Below, in pieces: positions 7,627-16,248 of a stretch of 26,019 nucleotides of DNA (within the stretch, counting starts at the first letter, position 1; each line of letters opens with the position of its first letter). Made by a program: the position numbers and the translations under genes. The notes under the pieces were generated by a model, which saw nothing but the letters and a program-made list of their open reading frames with translations, was not told the DNA's origin and searched no databases. This stretch comes from a virus: IMG/VR virus record IMGVR_UViG_3300009074_001057, positions 1-26,019 of that record, one strand, 5' to 3'.

Positions 7627-8655
7627 ATGAAACAAAAGGAATTATTAAATCTCCTCAACAATATTGAGGAGCATGGGGAAGAAACTGTAGAAGGGGAAAG
7701 AATTCTAATGATAGATGGATTAAATCTATTTTTTAGAAACTTTGCAATGATGAATATGGTAAACCCCGATGGGGTTCATATTGGGGGGTTAGGCGGATTT
7801 TTTAGATCTTTAGGAGCTGAAATTCGTAGAGTTGATCCTACTCAAGTTTATGTAATATTTGATGGTGCTGGGTCAGCTAATGCTAGGAAAAATCTCCTCC
7901 CTGAATATAAATCAGGTAGGGATTTACAACGTATTACTAATTGGGAAGCTTTTGATGATATAGAAGATGAACATGATGCTAAAGTGGATCAAATGGTCAG
8001 GGTAATTCAATACCTAAAAACTTTACCTGTTAAAACTATAACATTACCTAAAGTTGAAGCTGATGATGTTATAGCATATTTGTCAGATATTATCCCTGAA
8101 AAACCAGAAGATAAAGTGTTTATAGTATCCTCAGATAAAGATTTTTTACAACTAATTAATAAAAATGTTATTGTATATCGCCCTATGGAAAAGGAATTTT
8201 ATACTGAAGAAACAGTAGTTGAAAAATTTAATATGTCCCCTCATAATTTTATTTTATATAAAACCCTAATGGGAGACAATTCAGATAAAGTAAAAGGAGT
8301 TAAAGGGTTAGGTGAAAAGAAACTAAGAAAACTATTTCCTGAATTAAGTGAAAGAGATTTATCATTAGATGATATCTATAATATTTGTGAATCAAAATTT
8401 AAGGAAAATGTTATATATGCTAGGGTAATTCAACATATTGATGAATTAGAAAAGAATTACAAAATAATGGATTTATCTAACCCAATGTTAGATGAAAATG
8501 ATAAAAAATACCTCACTCAGGTTGTGAAAACTAATGATTATCATTATCTTCCTGATCAATTCGTAGCATTCTACAATGAAGATAAATTAGGTGGAATGAT
8601 AAGAAATGTTAATTTTTGGGTAAAGGAAATATTTGAATCATTGCAAATTAAATAA
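7627..8655 (+). CDS. rnh: 5'-3' exonuclease/RNase H of the FEN family (T4 Rnh-like)
   Basis: The 342-residue protein has FEN-family metal-binding motifs in order: MIDGLNLFFR (about 28-37), YVIFDGAG then an Arg/Lys-rich YKSGR helix (about 77-102), VEADDVIAY (about 142-150), VSSDKDFLQL (about 165-174), then LMGDNSDKVKGVKGLGEKKL, the helix-3-turn-helix. T4 Rnh (305 aa) removes RNA primers and trims 5' flaps on the lagging strand, and this protein probably does the same beside the helicase and polymerase. The length is slightly above T4 Rnh owing to an N-terminal extension (about 25 residues). It is preceded by the variant promoter and hairpin. Confidence 0.85.
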   Translation: MKQKELLNLLNNIEEHGEETVEGERILMIDGLNLFFRNFAMMNMVNPDGVHIGGLGGFFRSLGAEIRRVDPTQVYVIFDGAGSANARKNLLPEYKSGRDLQRITNWEAFDDIEDEHDAKVDQMVRVIQYLKTLPVKTITLPKVEADDVIAYLSDIIPEKPEDKVFIVSSDKDFLQLINKNVIVYRPMEKEFYTEETVVEKFNMSPHNFILYKTLMGDNSDKVKGVKGLGEKKLRKLFPELSERDLSLDDIYNICESKFKENVIYARVIQHIDELEKNYKIMDLSNPMLDENDKKYLTQVVKTNDYHYLPDQFVAFYNEDKLGGMIRNVNFWVKEIFESLQIK

Positions 8656-8670
8656 ATTAAAATAAAAGTT

Positions 8671-10035
8671 ATGACATTAACCAGTTTAAATCAATATGGA
8701 AACCATTTCCAAATAAAGGTACTATCTTCACTTTTAACCCATAAAGAATTCTTAACCAATATTCATGATATTTTGAGTGATGAATATTTTGATAACCAAG
8801 CACATCAGTGGGTTATTAATGAAATTCTTAGGTATTATGATAAATACCATACTACGCCTTCAATGGATACCCTTAAGGTAGAACTTCAAAAAATTGAAAA
8901 TGAAGTATTAAAACTATCAGTAAGAGAACAACTCAAATCAGCATATGAATCATCTGATGAAGATTTAGAGTATGTTCAAGAAGAATTTTCAACATTTTGT
9001 AAAAATCAACAATTAAAAAAAGCCTTACTTAATAGTGTAGATTTACTTAAGGCTGGGGATTTTGATGGGATTAAATATCTAGTAGAATCTGCATTAAAAG
9101 CAGGAAACGATAAAAATGTAGGTCATGAATATAATAAAGATATCGAATCACGTTTTAGAGAAGATTCAAGAACTACATTACCAACTCCTTGGGAAAATGT
9201 CAACGACATATTGCAAGGTGGATTGGGAAATGGAGATTTTGGTCTTATATTTGGCAATCCAGGAGGTGGTAAATCTTGGTCATTAGTTGCCTTAGGTGGG
9301 TATGCTGTAAGGATGGGATTTAATGTTTTACATTATACTCTTGAATTAGGCGAGCAGTATGTTGGTAGAAGATATGATGCTTTCTTCAGCAAAATCCCAG
9401 TAGACCAAGTACTTAAAAATCGAGATAAAATTGAAGAAATTTTACCTCAACTTCCTGGAGAACTTATTATCAAAGAATTCCCTACAGGAAGAGCAACAAT
9501 TTCAACAATTGAATCTCACATTCGTAAAGTAGAAGATTTGGGAACTAAAGCAGATTTAATTATAATTGATTATGTAGATCTTCTCTCAACAAAGAAAAGA
9601 ACAGCTGATCGTAAAGGGGAAATTGATGATATTTATACAAGCACTAAAGGACTTGCTAGAGAATTAGATGTACCAATTTGGTCAGTTTCTCAAGTAAATC
9701 GTGCAGGTGCAAAAGATGATGTTATTGAAGGAGATAAAGCAGCAGGATCATATGATAAAATTATGATTACTGATTTTTGTATGTCTTTATCAAGAAAAAA
9801 ACAAGATAAGGTAAATGGAACAGGAAGATTTCACATTATGAAGAATAGGTATGGTATGGATGGTTTAACATTTGGTGTAAAAGCTGATACATCTACAGGA
9901 CATTTCGAAGTTCATGATTACAATCCAGATGACTATGAATCAGATGAACCTACCCCACAAAATAAAGGTTATGGTGATTTTGATACCTTTGATAAGCAAG
10001 TATTAAAAAATAAATTTTTTGAATTAAATAAATAA
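8671..10035 (+). CDS. gp41: DnaB-type replicative helicase (gp41-like)
   Basis: The 454-residue protein has an N-terminal helical DnaB-N-like domain (about residues 1-145; LLTHKEFLTNIHDILSDEYF is typical). A RecA-type motor follows: Walker A GNPGGGKS (about 197-204), a LHYTLELGEQ motif, Walker B LIIIDYVDLL (about 291-300), a WSVSQVNRAG sensor, and RFHIMKNRYG near the end. It unwinds the fork and would recruit primase, which is not in the window. It starts at ATG after TTAAAATAAAAGTT, the recurrent leader. A near-match to the promoter element lies inside it. Seven nt separate it from nrdB. Confidence 0.88.
   Translation: MTLTSLNQYGNHFQIKVLSSLLTHKEFLTNIHDILSDEYFDNQAHQWVINEILRYYDKYHTTPSMDTLKVELQKIENEVLKLSVREQLKSAYESSDEDLEYVQEEFSTFCKNQQLKKALLNSVDLLKAGDFDGIKYLVESALKAGNDKNVGHEYNKDIESRFREDSRTTLPTPWENVNDILQGGLGNGDFGLIFGNPGGGKSWSLVALGGYAVRMGFNVLHYTLELGEQYVGRRYDAFFSKIPVDQVLKNRDKIEEILPQLPGELIIKEFPTGRATISTIESHIRKVEDLGTKADLIIIDYVDLLSTKKRTADRKGEIDDIYTSTKGLARELDVPIWSVSQVNRAGAKDDVIEGDKAAGSYDKIMITDFCMSLSRKKQDKVNGTGRFHIMKNRYGMDGLTFGVKADTSTGHFEVHDYNPDDYESDEPTPQNKGYGDFDTFDKQVLKNKFFELNK
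9223..9251 (+). promoter_or_regulatory. Near-match to promoter element inside the helicase gene
   Basis: TTGG (9223-9226), exactly 15 nt, then GTCTTATATT (9242-9251), which differs from the shared box at the first base only. It overlaps the region coding for the Walker A loop, so protein constraint could explain part of the match. If real, it could boost nrdB/nrdA transcription about 790 nt downstream. Confidence 0.28.
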
Positions 10036-10041
10036 AAATAA

Positions 10042-11028
10042 ATGGCAAAAACTTCCCTACTAAAAGAACGTATAGTATATAAACCTTTTGAATATCAGGA
10101 GGCATCAGATTTTTGGTTACAACAACAACAAGCTCATTGGTTACATACAGAAGTTCCAATGATGAGTGATGTTAATGATTGGAAACAAAATTTAACAGAG
10201 AATGAAAAAAATATAATTGGAACTATATTAAAAGGATTCGCTCAAACTGAAACAGTTGTAAATGATTATTGGTCAACTTTAGTTACAAAATGGTTTAGAA
10301 AACCTGAGATAATTAAAATGGCTGTTACATTTGGGGCTTTTGAAACTATTCATGCTGAAGCTTATTCTTTGTTAAATGAAGAATTAGGGTTAGATGATTT
10401 TAGCGAATTTTTAGAGGATGAAGCAACAATGGCTAAAATTGATGCCTTAACAAAAGTAAGAGATTCACATGATGGTACTCCTAATTGGCATGAAAGAGCT
10501 AAATCATTAGCTATATTCTCAGCATTTACGGAAGGTGTTAATTTATTTTCTTCATTTGCTGTTTTATTATCTTTTAAATTAGATAATAAACTTAAGGGTG
10601 TAGGTCAAATAGTTGAGTGGAGTATTAGAGATGAATCATTACACTCAAATGCTGGGTGTTGGCTATTTAGAACCTTAATGCAAGAACACCCTGAATTTAA
10701 CACCCCAGAGTTGAAAACTGATATTGAAGAAGCAGCTAAATTATCTTTAAAATTAGAATTAGATTTTATTGATAAAGTTTATGAAATGGGGGATTTAAAA
10801 GGATGTCCAAAATATGATTTAGTATCATTCATTAAACATAGAGTAAACACTAAAATGGGTGATTTAGGATATGGCGCAATTGTTAATGGTATAGATAAAG
10901 ACGCAGTACAAAGAATGAAATGGTTTGATAGTCTATCAGGTGGTAAACAACACACAGATTTCTTTGCGAATCGAGTTACTAACTATTCCAAAGGAGTTCA
11001 AGATTGGGATGCTAATTCAATATTTTAA
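10042..11028 (+). CDS. nrdB: Class I ribonucleotide reductase small subunit (R2)
   Basis: The 328-residue ferritin-like protein carries R2 landmarks: FAQTETVVND (66-75), ETIHAEAY (101-108) giving Glu101, His104 and the expected radical Tyr108, TEGVNLFSSFA with a metal Glu, and IRDESLHSN supplying the last Glu/His pair. It makes the radical used by NrdA to reduce ribonucleotides. By alignment to E. coli R2, Asp84 seems to be replaced by Glu70, a change also known in class Ic enzymes, but here Tyr108 is kept. It precedes nrdA by 3 nt, so the two are cotranscribed. Confidence 0.88.
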   Translation: MAKTSLLKERIVYKPFEYQEASDFWLQQQQAHWLHTEVPMMSDVNDWKQNLTENEKNIIGTILKGFAQTETVVNDYWSTLVTKWFRKPEIIKMAVTFGAFETIHAEAYSLLNEELGLDDFSEFLEDEATMAKIDALTKVRDSHDGTPNWHERAKSLAIFSAFTEGVNLFSSFAVLLSFKLDNKLKGVGQIVEWSIRDESLHSNAGCWLFRTLMQEHPEFNTPELKTDIEEAAKLSLKLELDFIDKVYEMGDLKGCPKYDLVSFIKHRVNTKMGDLGYGAIVNGIDKDAVQRMKWFDSLSGGKQHTDFFANRVTNYSKGVQDWDANSIF

Positions 11029-11031
11029 GAT

Positions 11032-12747
11032 ATGGAAAATAACGCACTACAAGTAGATTATAGTAATTGGGAAGCTGGAAAGCAATACCCAGAATGGATG
11101 GATGAAATATCTTTAGCTACAATTTCCAAAGGATACTTACTCCCAGGGGAAACCGTAAGAGTAGCTTATAAAAGAGTAGCCAATGCAGCTGCTATAAGAC
11201 TTAAAAAACCAGAATTATCTAATAAATTTTTTAAAATAATGTGGAATGGTTGGTTAGGATTAGCATCACCAGTATTATCAAATATGGGGACTGATCGAGG
11301 TTTACCAATTTCATGTTTTGGTGTTGATACACCTGATTCTATACGTGGTATAGGCCTAACAAACGCAGAGCTAATGAAATTAACAGCATCCGGTGGTGGT
11401 GTTGGAATCTCATTATCTCGCATTAGACAACGTGGGGAAGAAATTACAGGAAATGGTAAAAGTGAGGGTGTAGTGCCTTGGGCTAAAATTTATGATTCAT
11501 CTATTATAGCTACTAACCAAGGAAATGTTAGAAGAGGAGCAGCATCCGTTAATTTAGATATTGAGCATGGAGACATAGATGAGTTTTTACAAATTCGTAG
11601 ACCTAAAGGAGACCCTAACAGACAGTGTTTAAATCTCCACCAATGTGTTGTTGTAGGTGATTCATTTATGAGAAAATTAGAAGCTAGAGACCCAGAATCA
11701 ATGAATAGGTGGGCTACAGTTTTAAAATCAAGAATGGAAACTGGTGAACCTTATATTATGTATAAGGATAATGTTAATAAAGATAACCCAATTGCCTATA
11801 GACTAAATAATTTAGATGTAAGTATGACTAATATTTGCTCTGAAATTACTTTATTTACAGATGAAGAGCATTCATTTATTTGTTGTTTATCATCTTTAAA
11901 CTTAGCTAAATATGAAGAGTGGAAAGATACAGATACTGTAGAATTAGCTACTTGGTTTTTAGATGGGGTAATGCAAGAATTTATTGATAAATCTAATGGT
12001 AAAGATTCGTTAAGGAGAACCCACCAACATGCCAAAAAAGGTAGAGCATTAGGTTTAGGTGTAATGGGTTGGCATTCATTTTTACAACAAAAAAGCTTAC
12101 CATTTAATTCAATTGCTTCAACTGCTTGGACTCACACTATTTTTAGTGATATTAGAGGGAAAGCAGAAAAAGCATCTATGGATTTAGCTAAAGAATATGG
12201 TGAACCTCTATGGTGTAAAGGTACAGGTATGAGAAATACCCACTTATTAGCAATTGCCCCAACAGTATCAAATTCAGTTATTGTAGGAGGTATCAGTGCA
12301 GGTATTGAACCATTACCAGCAAACATTTATACTTTTAATGGAGCAAAAGGTACATTTATTAGAAAAAATAAAGTACTACAAGCATTATTAAAGGAAAAAG
12401 GTGAAGATAAAGATGAATGGTGGGATCAAATGTTAGTTGATGGGGGTTCTGTAATGAATTTACCCGATACTATTCTAACACCAGATGAAAAAGAATTATT
12501 TTTAACATTTCCGGAAGTAAACCAATTAGAATTAGTAAGACAAGCAGCTCTAAGACAAAGATATATAGATCAAACTCAATCTTTAAATTTATCTTTTGAT
12601 GTAAATGATTCACCAAAATGGATTAATCAAGTGCATTTAGAAGGGTGGAAATTAGGAATTAAAACATTTTATTACCTAAGAACTGATTCAGTTATTAAAG
12701 GAGATTTAGGAAGTAGAATGGCAGATTGTGTATCTTGTGATGGGTAA
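11032..12747 (+). CDS. nrdA: Class I ribonucleotide reductase large subunit (R1), short form
   Basis: The 571-residue protein keeps all R1 catalytic features: LPISCFGV with the first redox Cys, ASGGGVG, TNICSEIT (the Asn-x-Cys-x-Glu active site), a second Cys in CCLSSLNL, FYYLRT with the radical-transfer Tyr pair, and the C-terminal DCVSCDG thiol pair for thioredoxin. It is shorter than the ~760-aa bacterial enzyme because it begins near the catalytic barrel, without an ATP-cone domain. It would thus lack the usual dATP off-switch, as in many phage enzymes. The thioredoxin encoded at 23280 is a plausible reductant. It forms an operon with nrdB. Confidence 0.9.
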   Translation: MENNALQVDYSNWEAGKQYPEWMDEISLATISKGYLLPGETVRVAYKRVANAAAIRLKKPELSNKFFKIMWNGWLGLASPVLSNMGTDRGLPISCFGVDTPDSIRGIGLTNAELMKLTASGGGVGISLSRIRQRGEEITGNGKSEGVVPWAKIYDSSIIATNQGNVRRGAASVNLDIEHGDIDEFLQIRRPKGDPNRQCLNLHQCVVVGDSFMRKLEARDPESMNRWATVLKSRMETGEPYIMYKDNVNKDNPIAYRLNNLDVSMTNICSEITLFTDEEHSFICCLSSLNLAKYEEWKDTDTVELATWFLDGVMQEFIDKSNGKDSLRRTHQHAKKGRALGLGVMGWHSFLQQKSLPFNSIASTAWTHTIFSDIRGKAEKASMDLAKEYGEPLWCKGTGMRNTHLLAIAPTVSNSVIVGGISAGIEPLPANIYTFNGAKGTFIRKNKVLQALLKEKGEDKDEWWDQMLVDGGSVMNLPDTILTPDEKELFLTFPEVNQLELVRQAALRQRYIDQTQSLNLSFDVNDSPKWINQVHLEGWKLGIKTFYYLRTDSVIKGDLGSRMADCVSCDG

Positions 12748-12783
12748 TATATTTATAAGGGTAAATCATAAAAATTAACAAAA

Positions 12784-13029
12784 ATGGCACGTAAAAAAGC
12801 AATTAAAAAAGAAGTAGTAGTTGAAAAAATCTCAGCTATTAAAAAAACAATCAACGCAGTAAAATCTTGGTTGGAAGGTAATGGAATTGAAGGTATATTA
12901 GGTCTAGTTGCAGGTCTATTACTTTGGTCTTTTGGTTTTAAAATTTATGCTGGGTTTGCATTTGGTGTATTTGCTACACGAAATTGGGATTTAGCTAAAG
13001 CATGGGTATTAAGAGTACTTAATAAATAG
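12784..13029 (+). CDS. Small membrane protein, 81 aa
   Basis: Unrecognised. A Lys-rich N-terminus (MARKKAIKKEVVVEK) and an amphipathic helix are followed by a hydrophobic region, ILGLVAGLLLWSFGFKIYAGFAFGVFA (about 39-65), likely one long or two short membrane segments. It then ends in a basic tail. It is the first gene of the envelope/lysis block and is followed by a terminator, so it may belong to the nrd transcript. Structure resembles small holin-like or membrane-anchored phage proteins, but no function can be assigned. Confidence 0.6.
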   Translation: MARKKAIKKEVVVEKISAIKKTINAVKSWLEGNGIEGILGLVAGLLLWSFGFKIYAGFAFGVFATRNWDLAKAWVLRVLNK

Positions 13030-13055
13030 TATAAAAATAATTTATTAAAACTTTG

Positions 13056-13084
13056 AAAAGGGGGTGCATCAGCACCTCCTTTTT
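13056..13084 (+). terminator. Rho-independent terminator
   Basis: AAAAGGGGGTGC (13056-13067) pairs with GCACCTCCTTTT (13072-13083) over 12 bp with a single G-T wobble and an ATCA loop, running into a T-tract ending at 13084. It lies 27 nt after the stop at 13029 and ends the nrd/small membrane gene transcript. Confidence 0.9.
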
Positions 13085-13129
13085 ATGTATTTATAATTGA
13101 ATAAGTTTTCATCTAAATCATGTTATATA

Positions 13130-13399
13130 ATGAACTATATTAAAGATAAATTAATGGCATTTAGAGATATATTTAAAGATAACAACGATATAAACGAAAA
13201 AAGCGTTATAGGGTTTATGTCATTTGCAGTAATGGTAATATTTGCGGTAGCTGATTTAGTTACTGGTTACTTTAGTAAAGACTTAGTAATAAATGAGTTT
13301 ATATATGAATCGTTTTTAATAATAACTTTAGGTTGTTTTGGGATTGCGGGATTAGAAAAAATCTTTGTGGGGAAAAAGAACCCCAATAAAACAGAATAA
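13130..13399 (+). CDS. Small two-TM membrane protein, holin-like
   Basis: Unrecognised 89-aa protein with two hydrophobic helices (about GFMSFAVMVIFAVADLVTGYF and FLIITLGCFGIAGL) separated by a short Lys/Asp loop and a charged C-terminal tail (KKNPNKTE). I chose ATG 13130; another ATG at 13154 (giving MAFRDIFKD) is equally possible, and the longer frame would need a TTG start. Two-helix topology and a charged tail are holin-like, and the gene lies 2 kb from the endolysin, but the gene at 16249 is a better holin match. The gene follows the terminator, so a promoter for the block should lie in 13085-13130; none of the shared type is seen. Confidence 0.58.
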   Translation: MNYIKDKLMAFRDIFKDNNDINEKSVIGFMSFAVMVIFAVADLVTGYFSKDLVINEFIYESFLIITLGCFGIAGLEKIFVGKKNPNKTE

Positions 13400-13413
13400 C
13401 TTAAAATTAAAAA

Positions 13414-14616
13414 ATGAAAAAACTAATATTTATTGCTTTATTATTAATAGGAACCCAATCCCAAGCTCAGGGTTTATTAGATTCATTTTATCAAGACTTC
13501 CTAAAATATGGTACTATATATGGAGCTGGAGAAGTAAGAAATTCCATTGAGGCATCAGAACCAACATATTTTTTAAGAACTAACCCAGATGGCAGTCTTT
13601 ATTCTATTCCTGATGTAGTAGATAATACTCCTATTTATCCATTTGATTATAGATTAGGATTTGGTATAAGAAAATTAGCTAGATTTAATTATGAAAGAAA
13701 ACCTAAAAATTACTATGATGGTACTGAAGAACAATTAGTGTTTGGTGCCCCCACATCTGCAGTTACAGGTTTAGAATATCAATTTCATTTTGAAAAAGAA
13801 AGATGGAGAGGTGAAAATTTTACAAATTATAACTTTTTTATAAAACACACAGGAAAATATCATATTGTAAAAGTTCAATCTAGAGAAGTAGGTAAAATAA
13901 ATTTAAATTTTAACTCTGCTGAAGTAAGAGGTAGATTACCAATTGGTGAAAAATTTAGTATATCAGCAGGTGCTATTTTAAGAGGACATGAAAGAGCATA
14001 TGGTTATAATCCAGTAGAAATATGGTTAAATGAAACACAAATAATAGGTGGTCAAGAATACCCAGTTAATTATTGGTATGAGTTAGGCTATCAATATGGT
14101 TATCAAGATGTTTTTTATACACAAACAAGTACTGATCCTAATACTGGAGAAGAAATAACAACCCAAGATTGGTGTTGGATTGATTCAAATGGTGCTGAAG
14201 TAGCTCATTCAGATTTAGATTTTAGAGAAACAATAATGCCTGGATTAATGAATCGTTTTAATGGTGAAGCTTGGGATTTATTAGATCCTTGGATGGAAGT
14301 AGCTCCAATAGTAGGTATAGATTTTTATCATTATAAAAGAGATTTTTGGTTACATGCCTATGCAAATTATATTCTTCCATATCACAAATATATTGCTGGA
14401 GAAGAAGAATTTAGTTATCTTAATAGAAACAATTGGGGTAAAGGTGGATTAATACAAGACTCAGAACTAGAACAATGGAATGATTATTCAGCAGGAATTA
14501 GTTTTGGTTATAAATTTGGAAAAAACTTAGGAATTTTTGCAGAAGGTGAATTTTCAAAAATGTGGGATAGTAGATTATATCAAACTAGTTTTGGAATAAA
14601 TTATACATTTAAGTAA
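13414..14616 (+). CDS. Predicted outer-membrane beta-barrel protein, 400 aa
   Basis: It starts with a clear Sec signal peptide (MKKLIFIALLLIGTQSQAQ; cleavage expected after QSQA or SQAQ). The mature part is rich in alternating aromatic strands such as YRLGFGIRK, TGLEYQFHFEK, FSISAGAILRG, YSAGISFGYKFG and SFGINYTF at the C-terminus, as expected for an outer-membrane barrel. It contains no recognised enzyme motif. A phage-encoded exported barrel could alter the host surface, for example blocking other phages. I do not recognise a named family, and a secreted virion-associated protein is the alternative. Confidence 0.65.
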   Translation: MKKLIFIALLLIGTQSQAQGLLDSFYQDFLKYGTIYGAGEVRNSIEASEPTYFLRTNPDGSLYSIPDVVDNTPIYPFDYRLGFGIRKLARFNYERKPKNYYDGTEEQLVFGAPTSAVTGLEYQFHFEKERWRGENFTNYNFFIKHTGKYHIVKVQSREVGKINLNFNSAEVRGRLPIGEKFSISAGAILRGHERAYGYNPVEIWLNETQIIGGQEYPVNYWYELGYQYGYQDVFYTQTSTDPNTGEEITTQDWCWIDSNGAEVAHSDLDFRETIMPGLMNRFNGEAWDLLDPWMEVAPIVGIDFYHYKRDFWLHAYANYILPYHKYIAGEEEFSYLNRNNWGKGGLIQDSELEQWNDYSAGISFGYKFGKNLGIFAEGEFSKMWDSRLYQTSFGINYTFK

Positions 14617-14619
14617 AAA

Positions 14620-14904
14620 ATGGCAAAACAAATAGGAGAAGAAACAAAAGTAACGTTAGATTTAAAAACTATCGGAATGGTACTAGTAGGAGTAGCTACT
14701 GTAGTAGGTATGTGGTTTGCTCTACAAGCTGATATACAAAAAGCTAAAGAACTCCCAGTACCCCCAATAGATCGTATAGAGTATGATTTAAAAGATGAAT
14801 TAATTCGCCAAACTATTATGGATACTCAAGATGATGTTGAATCAATATTAGAAGAATTAGAAAAAATTGATCAACGTCTTTATGAATTACAAAAACAAAG
14901 ATAA
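14620..14904 (+). CDS. Small single-TM protein with coiled coil (spanin-like possibility)
   Basis: 94-aa protein with one hydrophobic segment (about 17-34, IGMVLVGVATVVGMWFAL) followed by a long charged helix (DELIRQTIMDTQDDVESILEELEKIDQRLYELQKQR) with heptad-like spacing. An inner-membrane anchor with a periplasmic coiled coil matches the shape of an i-spanin, and the endolysin is 460 nt away. No matching o-spanin lipoprotein is seen, so the spanin idea is a guess. The gene is 3 nt after the barrel gene and is followed at once by the secreted thioredoxin-fold gene. Confidence 0.6.
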   Translation: MAKQIGEETKVTLDLKTIGMVLVGVATVVGMWFALQADIQKAKELPVPPIDRIEYDLKDELIRQTIMDTQDDVESILEELEKIDQRLYELQKQR

Positions 14905-14905
14905 T

Positions 14906-15337
14906 ATGAGAAATCTATTAGTATTATTATTTTTATTTCCTATATTTATTTTTGCTCAAGATAGAATCCCTGAAAAATATTGGATTAATGATAATACTTT
15001 TGAAGGTGTAATTTCTCCTAATGGAGGATTTGAAGATGATTATCATGAAGTTATTGTTATTGAGTTTTATGCAGATTTTAATAAAAGTAATGCATTTAGT
15101 GATTGGAAAAAATTAGATGATTTAGAAGGGGTTAGTTATTATCGTATTGATATAGCAACCTCCCCTAAACTTAAAAAAGAATTAAGAATTCGAATGGCCC
15201 CAACTATTTTACTTTATCTTAAAGGAGATGCATATATAAAATTCACAGCAAAAGCAGGATTAGATTTATTATGTCCTGTAGACTATCCTAAAATGTTAAG
15301 AGCTATAGAAGTAGTTAAACAAGAATCAGCTTACTAA
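14906..15337 (+). CDS. Exported thioredoxin-fold protein without the CxxC motif
   Basis: 143-aa protein starting at ATG 14906, one base after the previous TAA; a longer in-frame start at 14867 would run inside the upstream gene. The first 18 residues form a Sec signal peptide ending in FAQ. The rest follows the thioredoxin plan: a VIVIEFYADF strand, the active-site loop, a SDW helix, YYRIDI strand, and RMAPTILLY with the cis-Pro strand. At the CGPC site the sequence is NKSN (59-62), so both cysteines are replaced by Asn and redox activity is unlikely. It may be a periplasmic binding or chaperone-like protein. Its position between a coiled-coil membrane protein and the endolysin suggests an envelope role. 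Confidence 0.68.
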   Translation: MRNLLVLLFLFPIFIFAQDRIPEKYWINDNTFEGVISPNGGFEDDYHEVIVIEFYADFNKSNAFSDWKKLDDLEGVSYYRIDIATSPKLKKELRIRMAPTILLYLKGDAYIKFTAKAGLDLLCPVDYPKMLRAIEVVKQESAY

Positions 15338-15363
15338 TATTTATAATAAACAATTACTATAAA

Positions 15364-16245
15364 ATGGTATTAAAATTAGGATCAAAAGGTTTAGAAGTTA
15401 AAAAATTACAAGAATTTTTAAATATTTTAGCTGATGGTAAATTTGGTAAAGGAACTGAAAAAGCAGTTAAAAAATATCAATCACAAAATAATTTAATTTC
15501 TGATGGGATAGTAGGCCCTGTTACTTTAGATTATATGGGGTTAATAAGTACAGACAATTCAGAATCAGTATACACTACATTTAATGATTTATTAATCCAT
15601 AAACATTACTTACCTAAAGGTGAATATAAAGAAGGTAATATTGAACCTGAATTTTTATTCCTTCACCATACTGCAGGGTGGAATAATCCTTACAGAACAA
15701 TTGATCATTGGGGGAGAGATAATAGGGGGGCAGTAGCAACAGAATTTGTATTAGGAGGACAATCAATAAAAGGAAATGATGATGAATATGATGGAGAAGT
15801 TGTTCAAGCTTTTCCTGAAGGATGCTTTGGGTGGCATTTAGGTAAAAATGGCTCACAACACATGCATGTTTATTCTGTTGGTATCGAAGTAAACAACTTT
15901 GGATACTTAAAAAATGGTAAAACATATGCAGGAACTACAGCAAATGAATCACAAATCGTTACATTAGATAAACCATTCAGAGGATATAAAACATGGCACA
16001 AATATTCAGATAAACAAATAGAATCTTTACGTAAATTAATTTTACACATTGCAGATAGAGATAATATAGATGTAAGAGCAGGTCTTCCTGCTTTAATTAA
16101 AGAAAAAGGGGCTAAAGCCTTTGAGTTTAATCCAGATGCTTATTATGGTAAAGTAAAAGGATTATGGACACACACCAACACACGTAAAGATAAATTTGAT
16201 ATGTTTCCACAACCAGAACTTTTAGAAATGTTAATAAATTTATAA
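15364..16245 (+). CDS. Endolysin: PG-binding domain plus N-acetylmuramoyl-L-alanine amidase
   Basis: The 293-residue protein has an N-terminal peptidoglycan-binding domain of the PG_binding_1 type (about 1-60: LKLGSKGLEVKKLQEFL, DGKFGKGTEKAVKKYQ, DGIVGPVT). An amidase_2 domain follows: FLFLHHTAGW (about 95-104) with the first zinc His, WGRDNRGAVATEFVLG, CFGWHLG, VGIEVNN, and HTNTRKDKFDMFP near the end with the second His and Lys/Asp residues. It cleaves the amide bond between MurNAc and the peptide. There is no signal peptide, so release needs the holin encoded 3 nt downstream. Confidence 0.9.
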   Translation: MVLKLGSKGLEVKKLQEFLNILADGKFGKGTEKAVKKYQSQNNLISDGIVGPVTLDYMGLISTDNSESVYTTFNDLLIHKHYLPKGEYKEGNIEPEFLFLHHTAGWNNPYRTIDHWGRDNRGAVATEFVLGGQSIKGNDDEYDGEVVQAFPEGCFGWHLGKNGSQHMHVYSVGIEVNNFGYLKNGKTYAGTTANESQIVTLDKPFRGYKTWHKYSDKQIESLRKLILHIADRDNIDVRAGLPALIKEKGAKAFEFNPDAYYGKVKGLWTHTNTRKDKFDMFPQPELLEMLINL

Positions 16246-16248
16246 ACA

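Noticed and set aside
11166-12326. Three minus-strand open frames inside nrdA
   Set aside because: They lack leaders, recognisable motifs or neighbours on that strand, and nrdA is intact across the whole region.
12726-12753. Possible promoter-like ATTGTG...TATATT at the end of nrdA
   Set aside because: Neither TTGG nor TTCK is present and the spacing is off by one; too weak to list as a member of the set.
12871-12899. TTGG followed after 19 nt by TATATT inside the 81-aa membrane gene
   Set aside because: The spacing fits the promoter element but the conserved TTCK bases are AAGG, and single matches of this relaxed kind are expected by chance in AT-rich DNA.
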